From the NCBI RefSeq assembly GCF_009707125.1, contig NZ_WLVL01000019.1:62001-126000 (forward strand): a stretch of 64,000 nucleotides of DNA, read 5' to 3'. Positions 15,001-22,210 of the stretch are shown here, piece after piece. The number at the start of each line of letters is the position of its first letter. Positions within the stretch are counted from its first letter, which is position 1. A model generated the notes under the pieces. The model searched no databases. It was not told the DNA's origin and worked only from the letters and a program-made list of their open reading frames with translations. This DNA is from Arsenicicoccus cauae (GTDB taxonomy: Bacteria; Actinomycetota; Actinomycetes; Actinomycetales; Dermatophilaceae). Position numbers and translations under genes: made by a program.

Positions 15001-15747
15001 CATCTGGGGAGAGGCGACCGGCAGGTCGGCATACCAGTCGTAGAAGGAGAGCATGGTGCCGCCGATGAGCTCGGTGAACCGGGCCCCGGAGGCATAGGAC
15101 ACCATCGACATCGCGGGGATCGGCGAGAAGCCGGCGATGCGGTCCGGACCCCACCGCTTGATGGTGAAGACGTTGGCGGCGGCGACCATCTCGGCCGCCT
15201 CGCCCCAGCTGGCGCGCACGAGGCCACCCTTGCCGCGGGCGGACTGGTAGCGGCGCCGCTTGTCCTCGTCCTGGACGATCGACGCCCAGGCGAGCACGGG
15301 GTCGCCGTACTCCTGCTTGGCCCGGCGGTACAGGTCGAGCAGCACGCCGCGGACGTAGGGGTAGCGCACCCGGGTGGGGCTGTAGGTGTACCAGGAGAAG
15401 GCGGCGCCGCGGGGGCAGCCGCGGGGCTCGTACTCCGGGCGGTCGCCGCCGGTCGACGGGTAGTCCGTCTGCTGCGCCTCCCAGGTGATGATCCCGTCCT
15501 TGACGTAGACCTTCCACGAGCACGATCCCGTGCAGTTGACGCCGTGGGTGGAGCGGACGACCTTGTCGTGGCTCCACCGGTCGCGGTAGAACGCGTCGGC
15601 CCGTCGACCACCGATCTCGTGCAGGGTGCGCCGGTCGGGGCTGACCTCCCCCCTGGTGAAGAACCGCCGCGTGCCCACCAGGGCCTCGGCGAGGGGGGTG
15701 TCGATGCCGGAGGGGCCTCGACCTCCGCGGGTGGTCGATGTGCTCAT
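12010..15747 (-). CDS. narG: Respiratory nitrate reductase alpha (catalytic) subunit
   Basis: This 1,245-residue subunit carries the bis-MGD molybdenum cofactor and reduces nitrate to nitrite on the cytoplasmic side. The FS0 ligands are visible as His68-x3-Cys72-x3-Cys76-x34-Cys111 (HGVNCTGSCSWKVY ... RGCPRG), the spacing of classical NarG. SFYDWYADLP, WGSNVPLTRTPDAHW and ILMGAGTNHWYHSDL follow as in the family. There is no Tat signal, so this is the membrane-bound cytoplasm-facing type. The ATG at 15747 has GGAGAG upstream and overlaps the stop of the regulator gene (ATGA). The 3' end overlaps the 31-codon frame before narH. Confidence 0.97.
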   Translation of the reverse strand: MSTSTTRGGRGPSGIDTPLAEALVGTRRFFTRGEVSPDRRTLHEIGGRRADAFYRDRWSHDKVVRSTHGVNCTGSCSWKVYVKDGIITWEAQQTDYPSTGGDRPEYEPRGCPRGAAFSWYTYSPTRVRYPYVRGVLLDLYRRAKQEYGDPVLAWASIVQDEDKRRRYQSARGKGGLVRASWGEAAEMVAAANVFTIKRWGPDRIAGFSPIPAMSMVSYASGARFTELIGGTMLSFYDWYADLPVASPQMFGDQTDVPESGDWWDAGYLMMWGSNVPLTRTPDAHWMTEARYRGQKVVVVSPDYAENVKFADEWLAAQPGSDAALAMAMGHVILKEFFVDQQVEFFQEYTKTYTDLPFLVWLDVQEGADGEPVVTPGKFAVAGDVPGGPESESENAMWKPMLVDERTDEVVVPRGSLGHRFGDEGLGQWNLDLGDVTPRLTLLTDGAETVEVSLPRFDALDGQATLQRRGVPVRRLGDRYVTTVFDLMLAQYGVARPGLIGEWPTGYEDVTGAYTPAWQEDITAVPADKVARIAREFAQNAVDTHGRSMILMGAGTNHWYHSDLIYRAMLVLTTITGCQGRNGGGWAHYVGQEKVRPLTGFQHTAFALDWQRPPRHMIQTAYWYLHTSQYRYDTYTANDIGAGRGAFPGKTVADLVAQSARLGWMPSYPTFNRSSIALPDEAAAAGMEVPAYVVDQLTKGELSFAAEDPEAEENWPRVLMMWRANLFGSSAKGDEYFLKHLLGTDHGVNAEEAPVDKRPADVAWPERAPEGKLDMLMTIDFRMTSSTLLSDVVLPAATWYEKNDINTTDMHPFIHSFNPAIAPPWQSRSDWDAFVTIAKTFSELAETHLGTRRDLVAKPLWHDTPESMATVHGRVLDWRAGECEPVPGKTLPVLAVVERDYTKIHDKMTSIGPLLDTLGTTTKGITYDVKREVDYLRRKNGVASRGAGQGNPRLTTAVDVAETIMALSGTTNGHLATQGFKTLEKRTGHQMHDLAAEHEGKQITYADTVAAPVPVITSPEWSGSETGGRRYSPFTINVERLKPFHTLTGRQQFYIDHDWLQRMGESLPTYRPPLNMTQLFGERPLGEVSESDAGVAVSVRYLTPHNKWSIHSEYQDNLFMLSLGRGGQSIWMSDKDAAKIGVRDNEWVEAVNRNGVVASRVIVTHRMPEGTIYMPHAQDRLIDVPLTEHNGRRGGIHNSMTRIMLKPSHIIGGYAQLSYFFNYIGPTGNNRDEVTIIRKRSQKVEY

Positions 15748-16574
15748 GCGTCTCTCCTGCGGTTGGCGCGTCGTCGGGTCGTGGTGCTGGTGGGCAGGAC
15801 CGGCCCCGGGAGGCCAGTCCCCACCGTATGGCGGAAGGGGGAGCGCGACGTGAGGTGCGCCGTGGTGACCGCGATGTCCTCGTGCGGTGTCAGCACCACG
15901 TCGACCTCGGGCTCGCCGAGCCGGTCGAGGACCCCGGTGATCAGGCCGCGGCGAAAGGCGTGGAGGACGGGCGCGTGCCGCGCCGCGATCGCGAGGAAGG
16001 GCGCGGCGCGCAGCTGGAGGTCCACGGTGCGACCGCCCTCGACCAGCGAGATGCCATGCCGGAAGCCCCACTCCGCCATGGTCTGCACGAGGCGCTCCAC
16101 CGTGACCAGCCACTCCCCCGGCGTCGCGGCGGGCGCCCACGCGAGGGGCTCGAGATCCGCGTGCTCGCGGGCCCACGCGCGCGCGGCGGGGAACATGGTG
16201 GCGGACCCGGTCGGCTCCGGCAGCCCCCAGCAGGAGGTGACCAGCGCGGACAGCTCACGGTGCGTCGGGTGCAGCCGCACCCCCGCGGGGACCAGGTGAT
16301 AGATCTTGCGCGGCCGCCCCACGACCCCGAGCCGCTCGGACCGCGCCTCCACCACGTGCGAGGCGAGCAGCACGTCCAGGTGGAAGCGCGCCGTCGTCAC
16401 GTGGATGTCCAGGCGGGTCGCGACGTCCTGCGCCGCAAGGCCGGGGCGACCGTGGACGGTCAGGGGCGCGGCCGCGAGCACGTCGATGACCCGCCGCCGC
16501 ATGGACGGGGCCAACAGGCTGGGGCGGCCGTCGGCCTCCGGGCCCCACCGGAGCTCCTGCGCCACGCTCGTCAT
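15744..16574 (-). CDS. Winged-helix regulator coupled to narG, cysteine-free paralogue of the 19712-20512 regulator
   Basis: This 276-residue protein is the first gene of the nar operon; its TGA overlaps the narG ATG (ATGA). An ArsR-like winged helix occupies about residues 20-100 (LAAQDVATRLDIHVTTARFHLDVL, then GVVGRPRKIYHLVPAG). The C-terminal half aligns with SufR-type regulators, but the positions that hold cluster-binding cysteines in the 19712-20512 paralogue are Ala, Leu and His here (DLQLRAAPFLAIAARHAPVLHAFRRGL). It probably binds DNA near narG/narK without an Fe-S cluster, or with other ligands. The ATG at 16574 has GGAGGGG upstream. Co-translation of a regulator with narG suggests autoregulation of the operon. 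Confidence 0.75.
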   Translation of the reverse strand: MTSVAQELRWGPEADGRPSLLAPSMRRRVIDVLAAAPLTVHGRPGLAAQDVATRLDIHVTTARFHLDVLLASHVVEARSERLGVVGRPRKIYHLVPAGVRLHPTHRELSALVTSCWGLPEPTGSATMFPAARAWAREHADLEPLAWAPAATPGEWLVTVERLVQTMAEWGFRHGISLVEGGRTVDLQLRAAPFLAIAARHAPVLHAFRRGLITGVLDRLGEPEVDVVLTPHEDIAVTTAHLTSRSPFRHTVGTGLPGPVLPTSTTTRRRANRRRDA

Positions 16575-16847
16575 CGCCCCTCCTGCGGTCGGCTGCCCAT
16601 GGACCGTGCATCCTCCAAAATCGGCCCGGACGATGCCGGGAGGAGGAGGACGACTGCAGCATAGCCCGAGCAGCCCGTCCCCGACAGAGGGGGGGTGCCC
16701 TCCTGTATATCCAACCCCTGTGCCAAAATTGCTGGTGAAGTCGTCCGCGCAATGCCTCGCAGGAGCCTGAGCCGGACGACTCGCGGCGGCCGCGGCACGC
16801 AGCCTCCCCGCCATACAAACTGATCCTTTCAATTCAAGGAGCATGTC
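16575..16847. promoter_or_regulatory. Divergent nar promoter region
   Basis: These 273 bp separate the nar operon from narK and must contain both promoters. An AT-richer patch (TGTATATCCAACC around 16693, CCAAAATTGC around 16723) stands out. No good FNR-type TTGAT-N4-ATCAA dyad or other operator was found. Two regulators of the same family flank the nar block and are the natural candidates to bind here. Confidence 0.5.
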
Positions 16848-18212
16848 GTGAGCACATCCGCCACCGACACGTCCGCGGCGACGGCATCCGAGGCCGTCTC
16901 ACCCCGGGGTGCGGGCCGGGTCCTGACCTGGTCGACCACCGCCTTCACCGTGATGTTCGCGGTGTGGATGATGTTCGGCATCCTGCAGAAGCCCATCCGG
17001 GCGGAGCTGCACCTGTCGGAGGAGCAGTACTCCTGGATCCTCGCCGCCGCGATCCTCAACGGCTCGCTGTGGCGCCTGCCCGCCGGGATGATCACCGACC
17101 GCATCGGCGGTCGCAAGGTCATGACCGTCCTGCTGCTGGCCAGCGCGGTCCCGGCCTACCTCGTCTCGCAGGCGCACAGCTACGGCCTGCTCCTGCTGCT
17201 CGCCTTCCTCGTCGGCTTCGCGGGCAACTCCTTCTCCGTCGGCATCGCCTGGAACTCCGCGTGGTTCACCCGCGGGCGCCAGGGCTTCGCGCTCGGCGTC
17301 TTCGGCGCCGGCAACGTCGGCGCCTCCGTCACCAAGTTCATCGGCCCCCCGCTGGTCGCCACCACCGCCGGCGCGACCTACCTCGGTGTCGTCCAGGGCG
17401 GCTGGCGCCTCGTGCCGGTCATCTACGCCGTGCTCCTCGTGGTCCTCGCCGCCGTCACGTGGTTCGGAACGCCCTCCCGCGACCGCATGCCCGGCGCCAG
17501 CAAGCCCCTCGGCGAGATGCTGGCCCCCCTGCGCCAGGTGCGCGTATGGCGCTTCAGCCTCTACTACGTCTCGGTGTTCGGCGCCTACGTCGCCCTCTCG
17601 AGCACGCTGCCCAACTACTACATGGACACCTTCGGCGTCTCCCTCGGCACCGCGGGCCTGCTCACCGCCCTGTTCATCTTTCCCGCGTCCCTGCTGCGGC
17701 CCGTCGGCGGCTGGTTCTCCGACCGGTTCGGCGCCCGCAAGGCGATGTACGGCACCTTCTGGGTCATGCTCGCGACCACCGGCCTGCTGATGATGCCCAA
17801 CGGCCACCTCGTCGTGTCCCACCCGGACGGGCAGCAGACCGAGCACCTGGCCTATGCCATCTCGATCGTGCCGTTCACGATCGTCGTGTTCCTCCTCGGC
17901 TGCGCCATGGGCGTCGGCAAGGCCGCCGTCTACAAGCACATCCCGGAGTACTTCCCCGACAACGTCGGCTCCGTGGGCGGCCTCGTCGGCATGCTCGGCG
18001 GCCTCGGCGGCTTCTTCCTGCCGCCGCTGTTCTCCTACAGCAAGGCCTGGTCGGGCTTCCCGTCCAGCACCTTCTTCGTGCTCTTCCTGCTCACCGCCGT
18101 CTGCCTGATCTGGATGCACCTCACGATCGTGCGGATGCTCCACCGCGAGTCCCCCCACCTCGCGGACCGGTTCGACCGGGCGCACCCCGAGCCCGCCGTC
18201 ACCCGCGCCTGA
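16848..18212 (+). CDS. narK: Nitrate/nitrite transporter, NarK type I (MFS)
   Basis: This 454-residue major facilitator protein has about 12 membrane segments. The nitrate signature NSFSVGIAWNSAWFTRGRQGFA is followed by GVFGAGNVGASVTK, and a second signature, CAMGVGKAAVYKHIPEYFP, lies in the C-terminal half. The length and the AWNSAWF motif match type I porters, which are thought to be nitrate/proton symporters supplying a cytoplasm-facing NarG. The GTG at 16848 has AAGGAG 8 nt upstream; the nearby ATG at 16843 is closed at once by a stop. The gene is divergent from the nar operon. Confidence 0.92.
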   Translation: MSTSATDTSAATASEAVSPRGAGRVLTWSTTAFTVMFAVWMMFGILQKPIRAELHLSEEQYSWILAAAILNGSLWRLPAGMITDRIGGRKVMTVLLLASAVPAYLVSQAHSYGLLLLLAFLVGFAGNSFSVGIAWNSAWFTRGRQGFALGVFGAGNVGASVTKFIGPPLVATTAGATYLGVVQGGWRLVPVIYAVLLVVLAAVTWFGTPSRDRMPGASKPLGEMLAPLRQVRVWRFSLYYVSVFGAYVALSSTLPNYYMDTFGVSLGTAGLLTALFIFPASLLRPVGGWFSDRFGARKAMYGTFWVMLATTGLLMMPNGHLVVSHPDGQQTEHLAYAISIVPFTIVVFLLGCAMGVGKAAVYKHIPEYFPDNVGSVGGLVGMLGGLGGFFLPPLFSYSKAWSGFPSSTFFVLFLLTAVCLIWMHLTIVRMLHRESPHLADRFDRAHPEPAVTRA

Positions 18213-18309
18213 CCCGAACCCCGCGTCACGCGCCACACCACCCAGCACCCCGCGTCCCGCCATACGGTCGAGACGTCCCACCCCCTCAGCACCCTGGAGT
18301 AGACAACCC

Positions 18310-19707
18310 ATGAGCACCGCGACCAGCTCCCGCCAAGGGGGCGAGTGGCTCCAGTCCTGGGATCCGGAGAACGACCAGACCTGGGACAAGGCCCTCGCCT
18401 GGCGCACCCTGTGGATCACCACGTTCACGCTCACCATGTGCTTCGTCGCGTGGTTCCTCCCGAGCGCCATCATCCCCAAGCTCAACGCGCTCGGCTACAG
18501 CTTCTCCAAGCAGGAGCTGTACTGGATGTCGGCGATGCCCGGCCTCGCCGCCGGCCTGCTGCGCATCGCGTGGATGGTCCTGCCGCCCATCATGGGCACC
18601 CGCAAGATGGTCGCCCTGACCACGCTGCTCCTCTTCTTCCCCATCCTCGGGTGGGGCGTGCGCGTGCAGAACCCGTCCGCCCCCTACTGGGAGCTCATGG
18701 TGCTCGCCTTCCTCGCCGGCATCGGCGGTGGCGCCTTCTCCGGGTTCATGCCGTCCACGTCCTACTTCTTCCCCCGGCGCATGCAGGGCACGGCGCTGGG
18801 CCTGCAGGCCGGCATCGGCAACTTCGGCGTCTCGCTCGTCCAGCTGCTCACCCCGTGGCTGATCGGCTTCTCGATGATCGGCTTCCTCGGCGGCTCGCAG
18901 GCCATGAAGGTCCCGGGCAAGCCGAGCAAGGAGGTGTGGTTCCAGAACGCCGCGTTCGTGTGGCTGCCGCTGATCCTCATCGGGGCGGCGTGGGCGTGGA
19001 CCGCGCTCAAGTCCGTGCCGGTCAAGGCCAACGTCCGCCAGCAGTTCGACATCTTCGGCAACCAGGACACCTGGTGGATGACGCTCATCTACATCATGAC
19101 CTTCGGCACCTTCTCGGGCCTGTCCGCGCAGTTCGGCCTCCTCATGGGCAACCTCTACGGCTCCGGCAACGCCGCCATCGTGTCCGGCTCGGGCGCCGCC
19201 GCCAAGATCCTCGTCCCCGGCTACGCCGTCCCCGACCCCGTGAGCTGGGTCTTCTGGGGGCCGTTGATCGGCGCGGGCGCGCGCGTGCTCTTCTCCCCCC
19301 TGACCGACCGCATGGGCGGCGCGATCTGGACCCTCGTCTCCGGGCTCGGCCTCATCGCCTCCATCGTCTACACGATCCCTGCGCTGACGCCCGACACGTC
19401 GTCCGCGGCGGCGCTGCAGGGTGACTTCCGGCAGTTCCTGGTCGGGATGTTCCTCATCTTCCTCTTCGCCGGGATCGGCAACGCCTCGACCTTCAAGCAG
19501 ATGCCGATGATCTTCGAGAAGCGGCAGGCCGGCGGCGTGATCGGCTGGACCGCCGCGATCGCGGCCTTCGGGCCGTTCTTCTTCGCCCTCGGCATCGGCG
19601 TCATGGGCGCGACCCTCTTCTACTGGGTCGGCGTCGCCTGGGCCGTCATGTGCGTGGCCATCACGTGGGTGCGCTACGCCCGCAAGGGGGCTCCCAAGCC
19701 CGGCTGA
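18310..19707 (+). CDS. narK: Nitrate/nitrite antiporter, NarK type II (MFS)
   Basis: This 465-residue major facilitator protein is of a different subgroup from its neighbour. The N-terminus DPENDQTWDKALAWRTLWIT is characteristic of NarK/NarU type II proteins, which exchange nitrate for nitrite. Further landmarks are FLAGIGGGAFSGFMPSTSYF and FAGIGNASTFKQMPMIF. With the type I gene 97 bp upstream, the cell has the symport plus antiport pair that in some denitrifiers is fused into one protein. The ATG at 18310 has GGAG about 12 nt upstream. It ends 4 bp before the stop of the convergent regulator. Confidence 0.92.
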   Translation: MSTATSSRQGGEWLQSWDPENDQTWDKALAWRTLWITTFTLTMCFVAWFLPSAIIPKLNALGYSFSKQELYWMSAMPGLAAGLLRIAWMVLPPIMGTRKMVALTTLLLFFPILGWGVRVQNPSAPYWELMVLAFLAGIGGGAFSGFMPSTSYFFPRRMQGTALGLQAGIGNFGVSLVQLLTPWLIGFSMIGFLGGSQAMKVPGKPSKEVWFQNAAFVWLPLILIGAAWAWTALKSVPVKANVRQQFDIFGNQDTWWMTLIYIMTFGTFSGLSAQFGLLMGNLYGSGNAAIVSGSGAAAKILVPGYAVPDPVSWVFWGPLIGAGARVLFSPLTDRMGGAIWTLVSGLGLIASIVYTIPALTPDTSSAAALQGDFRQFLVGMFLIFLFAGIGNASTFKQMPMIFEKRQAGGVIGWTAAIAAFGPFFFALGIGVMGATLFYWVGVAWAVMCVAITWVRYARKGAPKPG

Positions 19708-19711
19708 TCGC

Positions 19712-20512
19712 TCAGCCCGCAGCCCCGGAGGGCCGGTCGCTCGTCGACCGGCCCTCCGGCGTGCCCGGAGCCGTCGCGTCCGGTCGGGGCCGGCGCACGT
19801 GGGTGAGGTCCAGGCCCTCGACGACCTGCTCGCCGGCGTGGAGCGCGCTGCTCATCTCGACCGTGCACACGTCAGGGGCGACCATGGGCGTCACCCGCAC
19901 GGCCGGGGCCTGCACGCCGAGGCCCTCGAGGGAGCCCCGCACCAGACCGAGGTGTATGGCGCAGACGACGTCGGGGTGCCGGATCGCGGCCGCCTTCATC
20001 GGGCAGTGGGTCAAGGTCGCCTGGCACCGCCCGGCAGGGTCGCCCTCGACGGTCACCGTCTCGCGCGGGTAGCCCCACCCCGCCAGGACGTCCAGGAGCT
20101 CACGCACGGGCACCTCGCCCTGCGAGCCCTCCGGCGTCACGTGGTCGAGGTGGTGCCGGGACCAGGCCTCGCCGGCGAGGGTCGCGGCCTCGACCCGGGC
20201 GCCCTCGTCCCCGCCGAGGGTCTCGGCGAGCACGTCTGCGAGGACGACGTAGGCCGCCGTGTTGACGGGCACGGCCTCGGCGCGGCGGCGATAGACCTTG
20301 CTGGGGCGACCGGGGCGGTCGCGCCGCTCGATGCCGGACTCGAGGACGCCCGCCTGCTCGAGCTGGTCGAGGTGGAACCGCACGGTGGTGACGTGCAGGT
20401 CGAGCTCCTCCGCCAGCCGGCTCGCGGTCCAGTGGTCGGGCTCGGCAGCCACCTTGTCGGTGATGGACCGACGGACCGCCGACGAGAGGAGAGCGTCGCG
20501 ATCCTTGGGCAT
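19712..20512 (-). CDS. Winged-helix regulator with putative Fe-S cysteines (SufR-like)
   Basis: This 266-residue regulator has an N-terminal winged helix (about 15-90: TASRLAEELDLHVTTVRFHL, then RPGRPSKVYRRR). The C-terminal domain carries GRCQATLTHCPMKAAAIRHP and DVVCAIHLGLVRGSLEGL, which match the cysteine-bearing region of SufR-type Fe-S repressors. Another Cys follows in VAPDVCTVEMSS. It is likely a redox, NO or oxygen sensor that controls the nar genes (inference from the motif and the location). It is a paralogue of the narG-coupled regulator at 15744-16574. The ATG at 20512 has GGAGGCAGG upstream. Its 3' end contains a perfect hairpin. Confidence 0.8.
   Translation of the reverse strand: MPKDRDALLSSAVRRSITDKVAAEPDHWTASRLAEELDLHVTTVRFHLDQLEQAGVLESGIERRDRPGRPSKVYRRRAEAVPVNTAAYVVLADVLAETLGGDEGARVEAATLAGEAWSRHHLDHVTPEGSQGEVPVRELLDVLAGWGYPRETVTVEGDPAGRCQATLTHCPMKAAAIRHPDVVCAIHLGLVRGSLEGLGVQAPAVRVTPMVAPDVCTVEMSSALHAGEQVVEGLDLTHVRRPRPDATAPGTPEGRSTSDRPSGAAG
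19725..19759. terminator. 15-bp perfect hairpin inside the regulator 3' end
   Basis: Arms 19725-19739 and 19745-19759 are exact reverse complements with a 5-nt loop. The element lies 17 bp after the narK2 stop but within the last codons of the convergent regulator gene, so the narK2 terminator is embedded in coding sequence. Confidence 0.65.
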
Positions 20513-20903
20513 GACCTGCCTCCAGCCTGCTGCGGCCGCCTGGCCGGCGGCCCGTGAGCGACCAGCGTAGTGCCAGCCGCTGTCACGGGACTCGACCGCG
20601 CCGTCGGGAGCCCGACGCAGGCCCGACCCACACGATCCGTCGAGCCTGCGGCACCTCGGTGACGCCGTGATGCCCGATTGTGCCCACTTGGTTGCCGTGA
20701 CCTCCCATGCGCCGATCAATCGGACGCATACACAACATCAATGATCACTAATCCACAAGGATGAATCTGGAGACGATCCGTCGATCAGGGGTAACCAATC
20801 GCAGCCTCCGGCGGTTTCACCTCACGTAGGGGCAAGGACCACCGAGGCCCCAGGCAGGACCCCTCCAGCAGGACCCCATCACCACGAAGGACGAGCCAGG
20901 ACC
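20513..20903. other. Long leader/promoter region of the surface-fibre operon, no gene seen
   Basis: This 391-bp gap lies between the divergent regulator and the first fibre subunit. It has an unusually AT-rich core at about 20700-20800 for this genome. It contains the palindrome CCGATCAATCGG (20712-20723), a candidate operator, and a leader stem pairing 20805-20815 with 20838-20847. No known riboswitch class was recognised. The sequence before 20700 is GC-rich and featureless. Confidence 0.5.
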
Positions 20904-21449
20904 ATGACCAGCACCGCCATCACCACCGCCCCCGCCCGCAGCAACCGCACCAAGAAGGCCCTCGTGGCCGGCGCCCTCGGCGTCGCCCTCCTGGCCGGCG
21001 GCGGCGGCACCTTCGCCAGCTGGTACGAGAACACCACCATCGGCTCCGGCGCCGTGAGCGCGGGTCACCTCAACTGGACCGTCGGCACCGCTGCCTGGAC
21101 CGACCAGACCGGCAAGACGATCGACCCGGCCACCTTCAAGATGGTCCCGGGCGACACCGTCACCTACAAGACCACCGTCACCACGGACCTGGTCGGCACC
21201 AACCTCAAGGCCAACCTGGCGCTGGACAACTCCACGCTGACCGGCACGATGAAGGACTTCGTCACGACGACGACCGCCATCTCCAAGGGCGGCACCGCCA
21301 TCGCCAACCCGCTCACCCCGGCCACCAACGGCACCTACGACGTCGTCGTGACGATCACGCTGCCGTACGCCGCCGCCAACGGCACCGACGCCGAGAACAC
21401 CTCGCTCGACCTGAGCGCGATCAAGCTCTCGCTGACCCAGGTCCAGTGA
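20904..21449 (+). CDS. TasA/camelysin-like fibre subunit with SipW-type signal peptide
   Basis: This 181-residue exported protein opens with an Arg/Lys-rich N-region, then ALGVALLAGGGGTFASWYENT. This is the alternate-type signal peptide recognised by SipW-like peptidases, with cleavage expected near FAS-WY. The mature domain (about residues 38-181) is Thr-rich and beta-rich (GAVSAGHLNWTVGT, VPGDTVTYKTTVTTDLVGTNLKANL), like the TasA/CalY matrix-fibre subunits that donate strands to form filaments. There is no Cys in the mature part and no sortase motif. The ATG at 20904 has AGGA nearby. It is first in an operon that includes the dedicated peptidase, so it is probably the major subunit. Confidence 0.85.
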   Translation: MTSTAITTAPARSNRTKKALVAGALGVALLAGGGGTFASWYENTTIGSGAVSAGHLNWTVGTAAWTDQTGKTIDPATFKMVPGDTVTYKTTVTTDLVGTNLKANLALDNSTLTGTMKDFVTTTTAISKGGTAIANPLTPATNGTYDVVVTITLPYAAANGTDAENTSLDLSAIKLSLTQVQ

Positions 21450-21452
21450 TCG

Positions 21453-21472
21453 CGTAGGCCCCAGCGCCTACG
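21453..21472 (+). terminator. Small hairpin between fibre-subunit genes
   Basis: Arms 21453-21459 and 21466-21472 (CGTAGGC/GCCTACG) form a 7-bp stem with a 6-nt loop 4 bp after the first subunit stop. It could stabilise or partly terminate the message, so that the first subunit is made in excess. Confidence 0.4.
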
Positions 21473-21529
21473 AGACCTGGCTCTGACCGCCGCCCCCAAC
21501 CCCAGCAGACTCTCGAGAGGAGGACCCAC

Positions 21530-22186
21530 GTGATCTCCCCCGTCACCCGCGCGCTCACCGGCGCCGGCGCGGCCCTGCTCGCCGTGGGTCTGCTGGCGGG
21601 TGGGGGCGGCACCTTCGCCGCGTGGAGCGAGACCGACGGCCTCACCAAGGCCTCCATCTCCGCCGGCAACCTGGGCCTCACGCCCGGCGCCCTGAACGTC
21701 AAGGTCGCCCACACCGACTTCGTCGCCGGGGCCACCGACATCTCGCAGGTCACCCGCACCACCAGCGACATCACGGGGCAGATGGACACCTACCCGTTCG
21801 CCCCCGGCGACCAGGTGACGATCACGCTGCCCATCACGGTCCAGGCCGTGGGCACCAACCTCAAGGCCACCCTCTCGACCACCCCGGCAGCCCTGACCGG
21901 CACGGCGACCCTGGTCTCCGAGGTCAATGCCAACAACGGCTCCGTCGTGACGCTGACACCCGTCGGGGGCGCGCCCGCTCTCACGAGCACCGGCACCAAC
22001 CAGTGGGCGATCACGTCGGCCCACAACGGCGCGGTCTACCTCGCCACCATGAAGTACACGGTGCGCGAGACGAGCACCGGCGCGGCCCGCACCGAGCCGG
22101 CCGGCGGCAGCGGATGGTGGAACACGACGCTCAACGGCACGTCGGTGTCCACCCGCAACCTGCCCTTCACCCTCACCCAGAACTGA
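21530..22186 (+). CDS. Second TasA-like exported subunit with SipW-type signal peptide
   Basis: This 218-residue protein has an alternate-type signal peptide (AALLAVGLLAGGGGTFAAWSET) nearly identical in its core to that of the upstream gene. The mature part shares blocks such as ISAGNLGLTPGAL, FAPGDQVTITLPI and QAVGTNLKATL with the first subunit and is about 35 residues longer, with a Trp-rich stretch (GSGWWNTTLNG) near the end. It is likely a minor or capping subunit of the same fibre (inference). The GTG at 21530 has a strong GAGAGGAGG. There are no cysteines. Confidence 0.83.
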   Translation: MISPVTRALTGAGAALLAVGLLAGGGGTFAAWSETDGLTKASISAGNLGLTPGALNVKVAHTDFVAGATDISQVTRTTSDITGQMDTYPFAPGDQVTITLPITVQAVGTNLKATLSTTPAALTGTATLVSEVNANNGSVVTLTPVGGAPALTSTGTNQWAITSAHNGAVYLATMKYTVRETSTGAARTEPAGGSGWWNTTLNGTSVSTRNLPFTLTQN

Positions 22187-22210
22187 TCCACCGATCCCTG
22201 GAGGCACCCC

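Noticed and set aside
12124-16299. A 1,391-codon plus-strand frame opposite narG
   Set aside because: Antisense shadow of a certain narG gene; composition is Gly/Arg/Val/His-rich with no motif.
16575-16847. FNR/ANR-type operator in the divergent nar promoter
   Set aside because: No TTGAT-N4-ATCAA dyad could be found; only AT-rich patches without clear symmetry.
20513-20903. c-di-AMP or c-di-GMP riboswitch in the fibre-operon leader
   Set aside because: The conserved cores of neither class could be matched; only a simple stem and a palindrome are present.
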